Part shown: positions 20,269 to 31,086 of the stretch, one piece after another
Position numbering within the stretch: the stretch's first letter is position 1
Layout of the letters: the number at the start of each line of letters is the position of its first letter
Assembly: GCA_943737045.1 (NCBI GenBank)
Contig: CALSFV010000335.1
Coordinates: 124,001-188,000, forward strand
Direction: 5' to 3'
DNA length: 64,000 bases
Source of the DNA: Parapristionchus giblindavisi
Taxonomy: Eukaryota > Nematoda > Chromadorea > Rhabditida > Diplogasteridae
Made by a program: the position numbers and the translations under genes
Notes under the pieces: model-generated
Told to the model about the DNA's origin: nothing
What the model saw: only the letters and a program-made list of their open reading frames with translations
The model's database searches: none

Positions 20269-20474
20269 TAATAGTTCAACTTCGGTGTTTTGTAAATCGC
20301 TTTCCCGATGTTCCCCGCAGTTTGCATGTACGGAATCGGTATTTTGTGTCAATACAAAGCACCTTATTGTTCTATTTTTGCAAGTACTCTGGTATTCCAA
20401 AACTTAAAGTCTACTTAAAATACATTTATTATCGATTTTAAATTAGCCGGGGTGCACACACACATGCACACACA

Positions 20475-20490
20475 CAACAACAACAACAAA
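20475..20490. repeat. (ACA/CAA)n short repeat
   Basis: A run of CA and CAA units just upstream of the gag-like frames. Confidence 0.7.
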
Positions 20491-20558
20491 TCAATCAATA
20501 TAATCAACAGGATACACAACGGAGAACAAACAAATTATTGACTACCACCTGCTCTTGC

Positions 20559-21456
20559 AATGAATACGATAGCCCAAGGAGAGAATCTAACAGAAACAGT
20601 ATCTCGTAAACAAGATCTTCATGTCGAGAAACGTTTTCATGATTCCATCGAGATTTCAACAGACATACATTACAGTATGACTTAAGAAAGAGCATTCACG
20701 ATCTGTCAGACAACTACGGTACGCCCTATCATAGATCGTGTACAACGTATGACAAGTTGTCCAAAAACCAGAAACATCTGGAATGGATTCTCTGATCAAA
20801 GAGCAGCAGCTCAAAGGGCAGATCGAGCTGGTTTCCACGAATGTCAAGGATGTTTCCATGAGCCACAAGAGTGCGTGGCCACCAGACTCGCCCCCAGAAC
20901 CTCCACCACACGGACAGCCTACAATCTGTACAGTATCCCCCACACCTATTGATTTGTCAATCAGTGATCTCTCCACTAGTACAAAATCCAGTTCAACATC
21001 ATCATTATTCCAACACAAATATACTTTCCCTTCATCACCAAGTCGCCCCCTTTCCCCTCAAAGGGGAGAATTCATTATAATCAATCCATCAATCAATCAA
21101 TAAATAATAATTCATTTCTTCAAACTAAATCATTTCTTCAATTCGATTCATTTCAGTTCTATCACTCCTTTTACACTCCCACGAAAACTCCTCCAGAAAC
21201 GACGTGGCACGATCCTGGTGTATCTTCTGTGATGATACCTATCTATCCCCGTACCATATCTACCACTCCACTCACTCAACCATTCAAGATTGATCTTCCT
21301 TTCAAATCATCCTACAATCATTCCAGTTCTCATTCAATCGTTATCTTACCAACACATTTGAGTCCATCGTTCGCTTCAGTTCGATCTCAATTAGCGTATC
21401 TTGATACGATGTCATCCCTTTCCGTCTCCTCCCCTCCCCCCAAGTCGGGAGTGTAA
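20559..21456 (+). pseudogene. Ser/Pro/Thr-rich gag-like ORFs
   Basis: Long open frames are chained with frame changes. One holds MNTIAQGENLTETVSRKQDL (20,559-20,683). A second holds LRKSIHDLSDNYGTPYHRSC with KNQKHLEWIL (to about 20,790). A third (20,783-21,103) has MDSLIKEQQLKGQIELVSTN followed by a PPDSPPEPPPHG stretch. A fourth (about 21,110-21,456) has TPTKTPPETTWHDPGVSSVM and a Ser-rich tail. Composition (charged helical start, Pro/Ser/Thr-rich end, no catalytic motif) resembles a retroelement gag, but there is no zinc knuckle or reverse transcriptase nearby. It could also be exons of an ordinary low-complexity gene. Confidence 0.4.
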
Positions 21457-21523
21457 CAACTGTTACTCAATATCTAATTATAAATACATAATATTCTATT
21501 CCATTCATCTTTATTAAAGTCAG

Positions 21524-22160
21524 TTGACGGTTCCAGCATACTGTCGCACGTTGAAATGCGCGCGCTCACTACGAAGTGATGCATATGAACATATACTGCA
21601 ACTAGTAAACTTCAAACTTCAGAAGGAGTTTTCCTTTCTTTCTCTGATTTCTTCGTCGTTGAGTCCAGCTGTTTCATCATCTTTATTAAATACTATTGAT
21701 TACTCATGCCTCGTCATTCCATGCCTTTTTCTCTCATTGCGACTCCTCATCCATGCTTATTTCTTCCATTTCCATTCATCATTCGAAGTTTATATATTTC
21801 ACATTCTTCTAATTCAATCCATTCTACACAATCACAATTGGTCAACGCTCTCTCTTCACTTTCTTCTCTCCGCTCTCGCATATTCCCCTCTTTCCCCTTA
21901 TAATTTCGTCATTATTATTAATTCGTTTTCGCTTAATTGTATTGGTTTAATTACCCAAGTTTGAGGTCACTCGGACTTGCACAAGGTTGGTTCCCCGTAA
22001 CCAGTCACTCCTTCGTTGGTTCCCCGCGAGCTACTAGATCAGTCCACAGTGCTGAATAGTTCGTTTAGCATCTCTTTGACGAGTCGGCCATTATGGATCC
22101 TAAGAAGCCAAAGAAGCGAAAGGGCAAGCTGCGTAAGGCTATCCTCAAAACTCTTGGTTG
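21524..22160 (+). other. Pyrimidine-rich open region with basic C-terminal frame
   Basis: Strongly CT-rich sequence with overlapping open frames (146 codons at 21,524-21,964), followed by MDPKKPKKRKGKLRKAILKT at 22,094-22,160, a lysine-rich, nuclear-localisation-like peptide. This may be the distal part of the gag-like element. No recognised domain. Confidence 0.3.
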
Positions 22161-22899
22161 ATGATCTACTAATCGATAATCAATCGATATCTTCCCTACA
22201 ATCAATCTTTAATTATTATATTTGTTAATTATTATGTTACTTTTAATTATTATGTTAATGTTTCCGAAGTTGTAATCTACTTTACAAGTGCTTGGTGACT
22301 GAGAAACAGTTTTTTCCTCTGATAAACTGTAAAGAATCGGAAGAAACGGTCGAGATTGGACAGAGAAAGGAGAAGCCGCGAAGGAAGGGGGGGAAAGGGG
22401 GGAGGGAGAGGAGAGAGACAAGACTACGCCCCCTCACTCTCTCATCTCATTTTTCCTGCCTCTCCAACAGTGCGTTTCGCGCGTGGTTATCGAGCTGTAT
22501 CTCGCCTCAGAGACAAGATATTGACAAACGGCAAAAAGTATCGTCTTATTGGGGTCATGGCACATCGAATCTACATAATTTCCACTCTCTCAGCGAAAAT
22601 CGGTCCTCCACGTTGTGGCCCCTATATGTAGTTACATATTTCTGTATCATTACAGTATTTATCAACGCAAAGATAAACAATAACGCCAAAAGAATTGAAA
22701 AAGTAGATCTGTGCTACTAATAACTTGTCGAAACCATATCACTGGATCTTCTTATTGCACTTATGGGGAATTCCGAAATTTTCTTGAGTCGACTGTATTC
22801 AATCAGAACATATTTACCCTGCTCTGACAACTGCTCAGTAAGTTTTTTCGCGCAAAAAAATTCATTTTTTGACCTATTTTCTTATATATGTAAGTATTT

Positions 22900-23015
22900 A
22901 TTTCATTAAAATTTTTTACGGATTTTACGGTTTTGAATTTTACGGAATCCGTAAAATAAAAATTTTACGGCCAATACCATAAAATCCGTAAAATCCGTAA
23001 ACGTAAAATCCCATC
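22900..23015. repeat. TTTTACGG inverted array (hAT-like end)
   Basis: Repeats of ATTTTACGG and CCGTAAAAT in opposite orientations, ending in AAAATCCCATCCCTG. The style matches the subterminal arrays and CCAGCCCTG end of the hAT-like elements at 9,339 and 31,087. A left end is not found. Confidence 0.55.
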
Positions 23016-23059
23016 CCTGTTGGCCATGGTCTCAAACTTGGGTAATTAAACCAGAATTT

Positions 23060-23195
23060 GCCGTGAGTGTAAGTATACTTGCATCTCACTTTAAGTAGAC
23101 TTACATAATGACGTCACACTTTAATTAAACCTACGTTTCACTTGAAGTAAACTTACGAGTATACTTAAAGTGAAAGTGCAAGTACACTTTCAGTT
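23060..23195. repeat. AAGTATACTT inverted repeat
   Basis: Alternating CACTTTAAGTAGACTTAC and its near-complement, with AAGTATACTTGCA and TGCAAGTACACTT at the two ends. A small foldback with several internal symmetry levels. Confidence 0.6.
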
Positions 23196-23939
23196 TTGAA
23201 ATACCAGAGTACAGTCCCGCCTGATCACATTCCCAAAAGGCGATGTGCCGCCTATGCCGCCTTTCGTTTCATGAACAATTATGTTCCTTACATTTATGTT
23301 CCTTTAAATATTGAAAACAAAAAAATCGATCTGAGAGATAAATTTGCAGACAATAATGGTGTGTGCTGAAGTGGTGTGCATACGGTAGCTAGCCGGTTGA
23401 GGCACACTACATCTGCATGTAATTTTTTTTCTTTTATATAAGACAATTTTTTGTAAACCGTCCAGCACATTTAATTTGTTTCTTCACGTATTACAATCGT
23501 TCGATATATACCGTGCATGCAAATTACTTTTTAAATATATTTCATTTATCATACGATTGAGTAAGGTGGGAAGGATAATCAATTCACTGGCATTTTCATT
23601 TTCATTTCCAGTTCTTGTCTATCTATCTCTTCTCTCACAGATATTTGAAAATATAGGAGAAATCTCTCAACAAAATCGTAGAAATCCTGGCTTCTGAAAA
23701 GTAATTTCATTTATTTCACATTTTTCTACTTTACATATACAATTGTCATGATGCATAAAGAAATTGACGCATTAAACTGACTTGTACAATTTGAACTCTT
23801 TAATAATATAGTTAAGAGCAGCATCACGGTTCAGATACTTTACTTGACGCAGTTCGCTAAAATATTGTGTCAGATTACTCAACTATTTATGTGATATGTG
23901 AAATTGAAATGCTGTAAATTTAATGTTTTTTTATATAGG

Positions 23940-24075
23940 ATAAGTGTACTCCACTATTCACAAGACCAGTGAAGCATTATATTTAACACATTTTGAGGTA
24001 TTTTAACACAAAAAAAAGTGTTAAATAAGACACTTCATAGATTTTGTGTACTGTGGAGTACGCTTTTTCTCCGTG
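23940..24075. repeat. GTACTCCAC palindromic MITE copy
   Basis: Ancestral MITE of the H2-H3 intron in copy B, with the central TTTAACAC/GTGTTAAA palindrome. Confidence 0.8.
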
Positions 24076-24085
24076 TGCTTGTTAA

Positions 24086-26084
24086 GAGCTCGGATCTGTA
24101 AGACTCGAGCATTTCGGCCAGATTCCGGACATTTCGCCAAGAATTTTGATTCAAGCCACAGTACTTTATGGGTGTAGGGTACCTTGGGCCCACATTACAA
24201 AATGGTACCCAAAGTGGCTCTAGCAGTGGAACGCGGCGTGCCAGGTGGGCGCCAAGTTTGAAAACTCGATTTTCATATTTTTTCAACCTAACAATCTAGA
24301 GTCCAAATTTCTTCGGCATTTTGTTAGGCATGCCCAATGTGCACATAAACACTATTGAGATTAATTTTAAGCAATTCCTAGACTGATTTTTTGACAAGAA
24401 CTTTCGGTTTTTTTCGATTTCTCGGCATCTCAATTTCAATTCCGCAAAAGTTCTCTAGTATATCCATGTAGCCCAACTACTAGTGCATGTAACCCTGCTA
24501 GGCGGAAATCGATCTTGGATTGCGCGTGTCGGAAAAAATCGGTCTGAGTGTTTCCAACTTGACTCAGAAGCGTTATTTCATGATTTTTTGCTGTATTTTC
24601 CAAACGATTAGTGCGGAATTGTGGCCTACTCAAAGTTTCGAGGTGAGTCGAGTAAAATGACACAAGAAGCCCATCACTTGGATCAATTTGAAAATTTCCA
24701 TTTTCATGACCCCGGGGTCATGGTCGAAAATTTCAAAATTTCTCAAGTTTGAAATGTTTTCATTTATGTGGCCTATTGTGAAGCACTAATGATGTGAATA
24801 ATATTCAGCCAATGCTCAATGGCTGATCTCTCCTTTCAACCATTTCTCGAAAAGTTTCATGTTGAATGCGTGCGAAAAAGTCAGAATTGTGCTTGAATCA
24901 GTTTCCAACTTACTTTCTGTAACATCCTATCTAAGTACTTTGCAATGTACATAATCAATATGAAAATCGTTGATTTTGGAAAATTAAAAAAAAAATCAAT
25001 TTGAGTGCCTACTTTCACGGAAAATTTCTGAAATATTGCATTTTTTCGACTCTAATGCTGCGACAATTAGCAAATGACAGTGACAATGTGATGTTTCATG
25101 GTGAGTAAACATAGTAGAACTGAAATCCCGGCATTCGGCTCACTTTTGAAAAAATCGATTTCCATGACCCCGGGATCATGGTAAAAAAATATGAATTTTC
25201 CGAAATTCACGATTTTCATATTGATTATGTACAATGCAAAGTACTTAGATAGGATGTTACGGAAAGTAAGTTGGAAACTGATTCAATCACAATTCTGACT
25301 TTTTCGCATGCATTCAACATGAAACTTTTCGAGAAATGGTTGAAAGGAGAGATCAGCCATTGAGCATTGGCTGAATATTATTCACATCATTAGTACTTCA
25401 CAATAGGCCACATAAACGAAAACATTTCAAACTTGAGAAATTTTGAAATTTTCGACCATGACCCCGGGGTCATGAAATTCGAAATTTTCAAATTGATCCA
25501 AGTGATGGGCTTCTTGTGTCATTTTACTCGACTCACCTCGAAACTTTGAGTAGACCACAATTCCGCACTAATCGTTTGGAAAATACAGCAAAAAATCATG
25601 AAATAACGCTTCTGAGTCAAGTTGGAAACACTCAGACCGATTTTTTCCGACACGCGCAATCCAAGATCGATTTCCGCCTAGCAGGGTAACATGCACTAGT
25701 AGTTGGGCTACATGGATATACTAGAGAACTTTTGCGGAATTGAAATTGAGATGCCGAGAAATCGAAAAAAACCGAAAATTCGGGTCAAAAAATCAGTCTA
25801 GGAATTGCTTAAAATTAATCTCAATAGCGTTTCTGTGCACATAGGGCATGCCTAACACAATGCCGAAGAAATTTGGACTCTAGCATGTTCGGTTGAAAAA
25901 ATATGAAAATCGAGTTTTCAAACTTGGCGCCCACCTGGCACGCCGCGTTCCATTGCTAGGGCCACTTTGGGTACCATTTTGTAATGTGGGCCCAAGGTAC
26001 CTTACACCCATAAAGTACAGTGGCCTGAATCAAAATTCTTGGCGAAATGTCCGGACAATGCTCGAGTCTTACAGATCCGAGCTC
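24086..26084. mobile_element. TTAA foldback element 1 (1,999 bp)
   Basis: Flanked by TTAA (24,082-24,085 and 26,085-26,088). The termini GAGCTCGGATCTGTAAGACT and its complement are perfect inverted ends, and arms of about 900 bases pair almost throughout. A loop of about 200 bases (24,990-25,190) is unique. The empty site is visible at 60,110 (TTTGTTAAATTGG), where only one TTAA is present. Each arm has CATGACCCCGGGGTCATG-type palindromes. No transposase. A TTAA duplication is the hallmark of piggyBac-type transposition, so a piggyBac-mobilised foldback is the simplest reading, unproven. Confidence 0.88.
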
Positions 26085-26409
26085 TTAAATAGGAAACATT
26101 TGAGAAGAGAAAAAAAAAAACGAACGTTTTATTATAGTGACGCAGTTCGAAACGACTAAGAAGTTTAAGCATATAATTGCAGTTGCTAAAAGAAATTTAG
26201 TGTCAATTAAATTATTTCATTTTCTTGGGTAAGTACATTTTTATACGGACGATAGCAAAAGCGCTTTCTGCCGAGAGATGACATTCTAACCCCATCATAA
26301 AACTGTCCCTGATAACACCAACAAAAAGAACGGTTCGAACAACGCCCAATTATCTCATGTGGCGGCATTAAAGGGAGAGCATCGAATTTATCGCATTGAT
26401 TGAAATGCC

Positions 26410-26570
26410 GAAATTTTTCGAACGTGTTATACGTGCTAAGGTGTTATACGAATATACGTACGAGTACGTGTTATAGTATAGTTTTTATACGTGTCATACG
26501 TTTTATACGTGTTATATGCGGACGTGTTATAAGTGTTATACGTGTTAACGTGTTAACATGTTAACGTGTT
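26410..26570. repeat. ACGTGTTATACGTGTTA repeats
   Basis: A dozen imperfect units of CGTGTTATA and CGTGTTAA. A shorter version is at 60,432-60,475 in copy D, so the array expanded after the copies separated. Confidence 0.8.
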
Positions 26571-26850
26571 GTGTTTTGTTTTATCACGAATTTACGAACT
26601 ATGCATACTGTAGTTTTTGAAAATCCCCATTGATCTCCGCGCTGGGGCAGTGCCAAAACATAGTGAAAGCGACTGAGAAGCGACTCGAATTCTAACCAAT
26701 CCAATGAGTGGTGACAAATCGATAGTTGAATGTCATAAGGAATAGGCTGACATCCGATCTGTCTTATTATTGAATCAGTGAATACAAAGAGATCATGGAT
26801 AGGAACCTCCCAACAACCTAAAAAACCTAATCTCGTAAAAATAAACCTAG

Positions 26851-27070
26851 TCTCCGGTATTTTTTGCTCGCGGGACACACTGTTGAGAGGCTAAATCTCG
26901 CGGGGTACAGCACCACGGTGTGCCTCGCGGGGTGGACATCAAATCTCGCGGGGCACACCGTCGTGAGCTGCAGCTCGCGGGATACACCGTCTTAGAGTTC
27001 TGCCCCGCGGTGTACCCTACGGCGTACACCACGGGATTGAACGGTGTCCCGCGAGTAAAAAATACCGGAG
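26851..27070. repeat. GC-rich element with inverted ends
   Basis: The ends CTCCGGTATTTTTTGCTCGC and its complement face each other. The inside is degenerate CTCGCGGGGTACACCG repeats. It is inserted at the end of exon C of copy B, interrupting the conserved TDH-stop. A second copy is at 8,211. Confidence 0.85.
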
Positions 27071-27424
27071 GTGGTCTGCGACGCGATCAAAGACCGTAGC
27101 TGACGAGTTCCACCACCTGTTTGCGTTGTGATTTTTGCTGATTTCTATGAAATATTCTAGTTTTAATTTTCCTTATTTCGATCTCCCGCGAATTTGAATA
27201 TGTAATTCTCGAATGCATACCATCCCTTTAAAGAAGGGGACCCACGAGTTTTTTCGTGACTAAACTGGCCAGGTAGAACTATAGATCACATCTCCCAGTA
27301 CAAAAAAAGTTTTCTCTAAAATTTTAGGTGCACAGGAATGTAGTAATCCGAGCATAAAGTTCATTGATCCCCGAGGGAAAGGCGCGAGTTTTTGAATTTG
27401 AAAGATAAATATAAAGAAAATTGC

Positions 27425-27500
27425 AAACGAGAATCGAACCCACGTAGCGCGGTTACAAGCGCTGACTACTAACCACTAGGCTACATGCTCTACGCCCCGA
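27425..27500 (-). repeat. tRNA-derived SINE-like segment
   Basis: The minus strand has TAGCCTAGTGGTTAGTAGTC (A box) and GGGTTCGATTCTC (B box) about 35 bases apart. The stems do not fold as a tRNA. A homologous piece is on the plus strand at 31,860-31,925 with the same AGCGCTTGTAACCGC core. Confidence 0.6.
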
Positions 27501-27875
27501 TTCGCTCAAATCTAATAGAGAACATAATGAAACTTCCTACGTCCCATGTTCTTCTTGTCAATAGTGCACCGTAAATCTCTTGGGTCCCCTTCTTTAAAAC
27601 ATAAGAAAAAAATTAAACGATGAAACCATGACATCAATTTAATCAATAACTCACTCTCCCTGACACTCATACGTGATATCTTCAGTCTTGACATTAGCCA
27701 CAAACTCGTTCATGTCTGCCGTAATCTTTCCACTTCGATGAGCTTGCTGACGATATTACATAGATTTTTTTCACAACTATATAAAAAGATGCATCTATCA
27801 AGAGAAAAATAAAATAGTTTTTTTTCTCTCTTAAAAATTACTGCAAATTGTTTCAATGATTTAAAAAATGTCGAA

Positions 27876-27984
27876 AAGCAAACCTAGAGCAAATTTGAAT
27901 ACTCTCCGCTCTGGTAATGCTCTCTCCCTCGCTTTCTTTGTCAACGAGAGAGCGTTGCCAGAGCGTACAGTAAAAGTAGCTCAA
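27876..27984. repeat. CTCTCTCG palindromic MITE copy
   Basis: Full hairpin in the Z-A intron of copy B, at the same position as in copies A (8,608) and D (62,190). Confidence 0.85.
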
Positions 27985-28104
27985 CTTACCTTGCAACCCG
28001 CATTGACCCTCCATCCGGAGCGTGAAATTGTGCACGCATCAGGGCACGTAATCTTCTCCGAGTTAAAAAACTCAAGGGCCATAAATCCTGTTAAACTCAT
28101 TTAA

Positions 28105-28215
28105 AGGCCAATGCCGAGCTAATTTCACTCCCCTCTCTGGCAACACTCTCTCGCAGGCAAAGAATGCGAGAGAGCATTGCCAGAGCGGAGAGTTTCAAAT
28201 TAGCCCGGGCGTGCA
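28105..28215. repeat. CTCTCTCG palindromic MITE copy
   Basis: Full hairpin with TTTAAAGGC on the left and CCCGGGCGTGC on the right, in the Y-Z intron of copy B. Confidence 0.85.
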
Positions 28216-28789
28216 GGCAACTTGTCCGTTTGTCAACGAATCTAGTGGGATTTTAAAAATTACGTACTCAACGTATTCAAATTTGTTTTCACAACAAACA
28301 CGATATTGAGCGTGTAAAAATCACTTGTTTTTTTTGTAAAAGAGGCTATTTCGTGTTTTGCATGGTTCAGAAACTATGCCGATCTCGTTTATATATCAAA
28401 TAGCGCGCGGAGAAGGTGAGATGCAGCGGAGAGACAATCGAGAGTTGGGCGAGATCTAGCCTTTGAGCGACTTCCGTTCGTTAGAGCCCGTTTGCCATTT
28501 TCTTATGCAAGTACATTTTATGCGCACAATAGTGTGTTCCTTTCAAAGACGAACCTAGAAACTGTTCATAGTTCCTGAGACCGAGTGCGATCATCGGAAA
28601 GGAGTACTTATGGCAGGTAAAGGACGACCGATCGCTGAAATTTATAATATAATAATAATAATATTTTATGTGGGTTTCAGGTAAGCAAGATAATGAGATA
28701 CATAGAGAAATAACATTAGGGACCACTACGAGGTTTGACAAATGGCTTAGGTTGTGCTAACTCGTTCTAGCATTTATGGCTTAATTTAT

Positions 28790-29940
28790 AGGGTGCGTGA
28801 AAATTATGGTAACAGTTTTTTTTCAGTTTCTTCCGTTTGAATGCCAGTTGAGCAACCAGTTTCATGACATAACTTATTGAATTAACTAGTAACAATAGAG
28901 ATATCAATGGATTTCGAATTGCCTCCCCTTCACCTTGAAGCAATATCGGAGCTTATTTAGGCAAACTATGGAAGAGGAAGAAACAATAAGAAGCGTAAAT
29001 TCGACATTGAGAAAAATCAAAGATACGAGAGTGGGTTTCCTGCAGTAGAGAATAATCTCAATAATCTCGTTTTTCATTCTTTAGGAGCGATGTTTGTTGT
29101 AATCAATTTCGGTGGTTGTGGCATCGAATGTATGACTCGGTGCGCCATCCTGCTGAAGCGTACGTAAGCGCCGATCGAAGTGAGAGTTGGTCCAGGAGAG
29201 GAGTACGACTTTCAGGATGTGATTGATTTAGTAGTTCTTATTCGGCTTGACGCCTTTTGGACTCAAATAAGAGAGGGATCCGACCGGTGTACAGGGTGTT
29301 CAAGGGTGTAAATATCAACCATCTGAACTTCAGTGAAGCACAACACATGAAATAACAGCGAAATTAAAAACCTTCGCAATTCTTGAACACCTTGTGCAAG
29401 ATGCCCGTACACACCATCACATAAGCAGTATGCGAGGTTGACCGGTGATTAAGGTTGACATAGTTTTTCAGATTCCTTGGCATCGTGTTCGATGATTCTG
29501 CCATCTTGAGTTTTGATCTTATCTTCAACGTTAAAGATATTTGTGTCAGCAATGACGGTGGTAAGATGTTCGTAAATGCGACACCGGTCTAGAAGGAAAG
29601 GACATGGCATTCTGCGCAGATTGATCTACCGATCGGCCAAACTATGGAGCTTGTATGGGTGCTGCATCAGGCCTGATTTGACGATCTTGCGAGCAGAGAA
29701 TCCAGAGATACCGAGCTTTGATCTCGCGCATGTTCCTCTTGGGAGTCACGGTAGATCTTCTGGCGAATTCTCTCTCGGTTCTGGAGTCAAGAAGCGGACA
29801 CCGGTCTTCTTTCCCTGCTAAGTTTCTGGTGCGACTAATCTGATTGAATCCTTCAACACCGTCGTAACTGGTGTTGCAAAATATCGATGCTGCGTTTGCG
29901 CAGTCTGGTGCAATCGAATGCCCGTAATTTTCACGCACCA
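28790..29940 (-). mobile_element. Tc1/mariner-type element, degenerate
   Basis: Inverted ends GGGTGCGTGAAAATTATGG and, reversed, ATGGTGCGTGAAAATTACGG. The minus-strand frames contain GVKPNKNY, INHILKVVLLSWTNSHFDRR and LRTLQQDGAPSHT. The last holds the second catalytic Asp in the 'LQQDGAPSH' context typical of bmmar/Tc-like transposases. Upstream, VEDKIKTQDGRI recalls the 'FTVE...N.QNDRV' block. Stops and frameshifts are frequent. Confidence 0.75.
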
Positions 29941-30104
29941 TTTATGGTTTAGAATTTAAGGAGATGTCTTTAAATGAGGTGCATCAATTCCTCAAATATA
30001 TATTTCTCAACCCAACTTGGCTTTCTCAACACAACAATGATGAAAGCTCAAAATCAGAATTTCGGGCCTAAATATTGATCCCATTGAAAGAGCTCTATGA
30101 GTTT

Positions 30105-30335
30105 AAAACAACTCCCCAAGCTAATTTGAAACTCTCAGCCCTGGCCACTCTCTCTCGCTTTCTTTGTCTGTGTCAATGCGGCGAGTAAAATTAGCTTGGG
30201 GGTGTGCCTTTAAATCCGCATCCCGAGCTAATTTGAAACTCTACACTCCGACAACACTCTCTCATAGACAAAGAGAACGAACGGCCATTGACATTGCGGA
30301 GGGCTTCATAGTAGCTCGGGATGTCACTCTAAAGA
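30105..30335. repeat. Two adjacent CTCTCTCG MITE copies
   Basis: Two hairpins back to back, separated by GGTGTGCCTTTAAATCCGCA, which shows the element's outer end. They lie just inside the X-Y intron of copy B. Confidence 0.85.
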
Positions 30336-30539
30336 GGCTGAAATATATTATAGATCCAAAAATAAGAGGCATACTTTTCCACAGAAGCGATGGTAGAAGG
30401 AAGAAGCAGAATGGAGATGAAGAGAGCAAAGCGAATCATATCGACCACTTCTGACGACGAATCAAACTCAGAATGAATGAAATGCCACTCATAATGGTCA
30501 TTGTTCCATCCAACATTGTTCTATGAAATTATATTATAA

Positions 30540-30660
30540 TAGGTTGGTGCATAAGTCTTTGTCAGTATTTTCTTTATCACATTACTAAATAATGACAATG
30601 TAGATTAGTGGTATGTAAAATCATTGTCCACTATATCTTCCCACCACTCATAATGGCAAT
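30540..30660 (-). mobile_element. Mariner 3' end fragment
   Basis: TAGGTTGGTGCATAAGTCTT terminus plus the final transposase codons, at the same place upstream of exon X as at 7.1 and 63.7 kb. Host sequence CATTATGAGTGG occurs on both sides. Confidence 0.8.
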
Positions 30661-30769
30661 TGTTCTATGAAGATGTAATTTTATTAAGGCACGAATATTC
30701 AAATATAAAATTTTAATTTAGCTTTGACTGTTTAAAAAAATTCATTTACTAGGGTCTTTCTAGCCAAAT

Positions 30770-31060
30770 GAATTAATTGTGGAGATGAGTTGTCGGCTGC
30801 AGTATTGCCGCTTCGGGATAGCAGATCTCATCGTATTTACCTCCAACATCGTTGACGAACTGGACTAATTTGATTGAAACCTCCAATTGGCACTACTGCA
30901 GCATCACAGATTGGGGGTGGCGCCTAAAATAGGGGACAGAAGGCGTTTCCTCCACAGTTGAATTTGCCGTTGATTATCCGACACTCCTCGACACACTTCT
31001 TGACCATTCTCTACGTATCGAGCAGCTTTCACTCCTACAGGAGCGAAATCAGCAACGGTT
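30770..31060 (-). pseudogene. P-b and P-c exons of copy B
   Basis: P-b at about 31,005-30,935 (CVEECRIIN-like segment, WGG) and P-c at about 30,862-30,775 (FVNDVGGKYDEICYPEAAIL and a stop after HLHN). AATAAA follows at 30,686 (minus). The first part, P-a, lies at 34,440-34,620, displaced by the hAT-like and foldback insertions. Confidence 0.45.
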
Positions 31061-31086
31061 TATCCTGGTTTTGGATTACTTCCAGT

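Larger units (their letters stand above)
23579..26308 (-). pseudogene. Copy B: H1-H4 exons with foldback in intron
   Basis: H1 26,308-26,237 (acceptor ATCAG, GQFYDGVRMSSLGRKR, then a one-base insertion). H2 from 26,185 (CNYMLKLLSRFELRHYNK then FVF). H3 23,911-23,782 (acceptor TTTACAG, SHKLLSNLTQYF-like and AALNYIIKEFKLYK-like). H4 23,693-23,579 (SQDFYDFVERFLLYFQ, ending at TGA). The H2-H3 intron contains the ancestral GTACTCCAC MITE plus a 1,999-base TTAA foldback at 24,086-26,084. H3 and H4 are open and joined in phase 2; H1 is frameshifted. Confidence 0.6.
27080..30520 (-). pseudogene. Copy B: exons X-Y-Z-A-C with Tc1-like insertion
   Basis: X 30,520-30,375 (start 30,439; MIRFALFISILLLPSTIAS; donor GTATGC). 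Y 28,634-28,555 (DRSSFTCHKYSFPMIALG then RNYEQFLG). Z 28,087-27,990 (FMALEFFNSEKITCPDAC then ISRSGWRVNAGCK, donor GTAAGT). A 27,746-27,655 (TADMNEFVANVKTEDITYEC, donor GTGAGT). C about 27,240-27,080 (NSREIEIRK and WWNSSATVF traces, frameshifted and cut by a GC-rich element). Phases equal those of the other copies. Four further insertions lie in the X-Y intron: two hairpin MITEs, a Tc1-like element at 28,790-29,940 and unclassified sequence. The signal peptide and four Cys positions are intact, but exon C is broken. Confidence 0.7.

Noticed and set aside
26410..26570. CRISPR-like array
   Set aside because: The units are short, imperfect and have no spacers; the host is eukaryotic. It is a minisatellite.
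27425..27500. tRNA-Thr-like gene
   Set aside because: The D-stem and anticodon stem cannot form, and a related diverged copy lies inside a hAT-like element, which fits a SINE relic.
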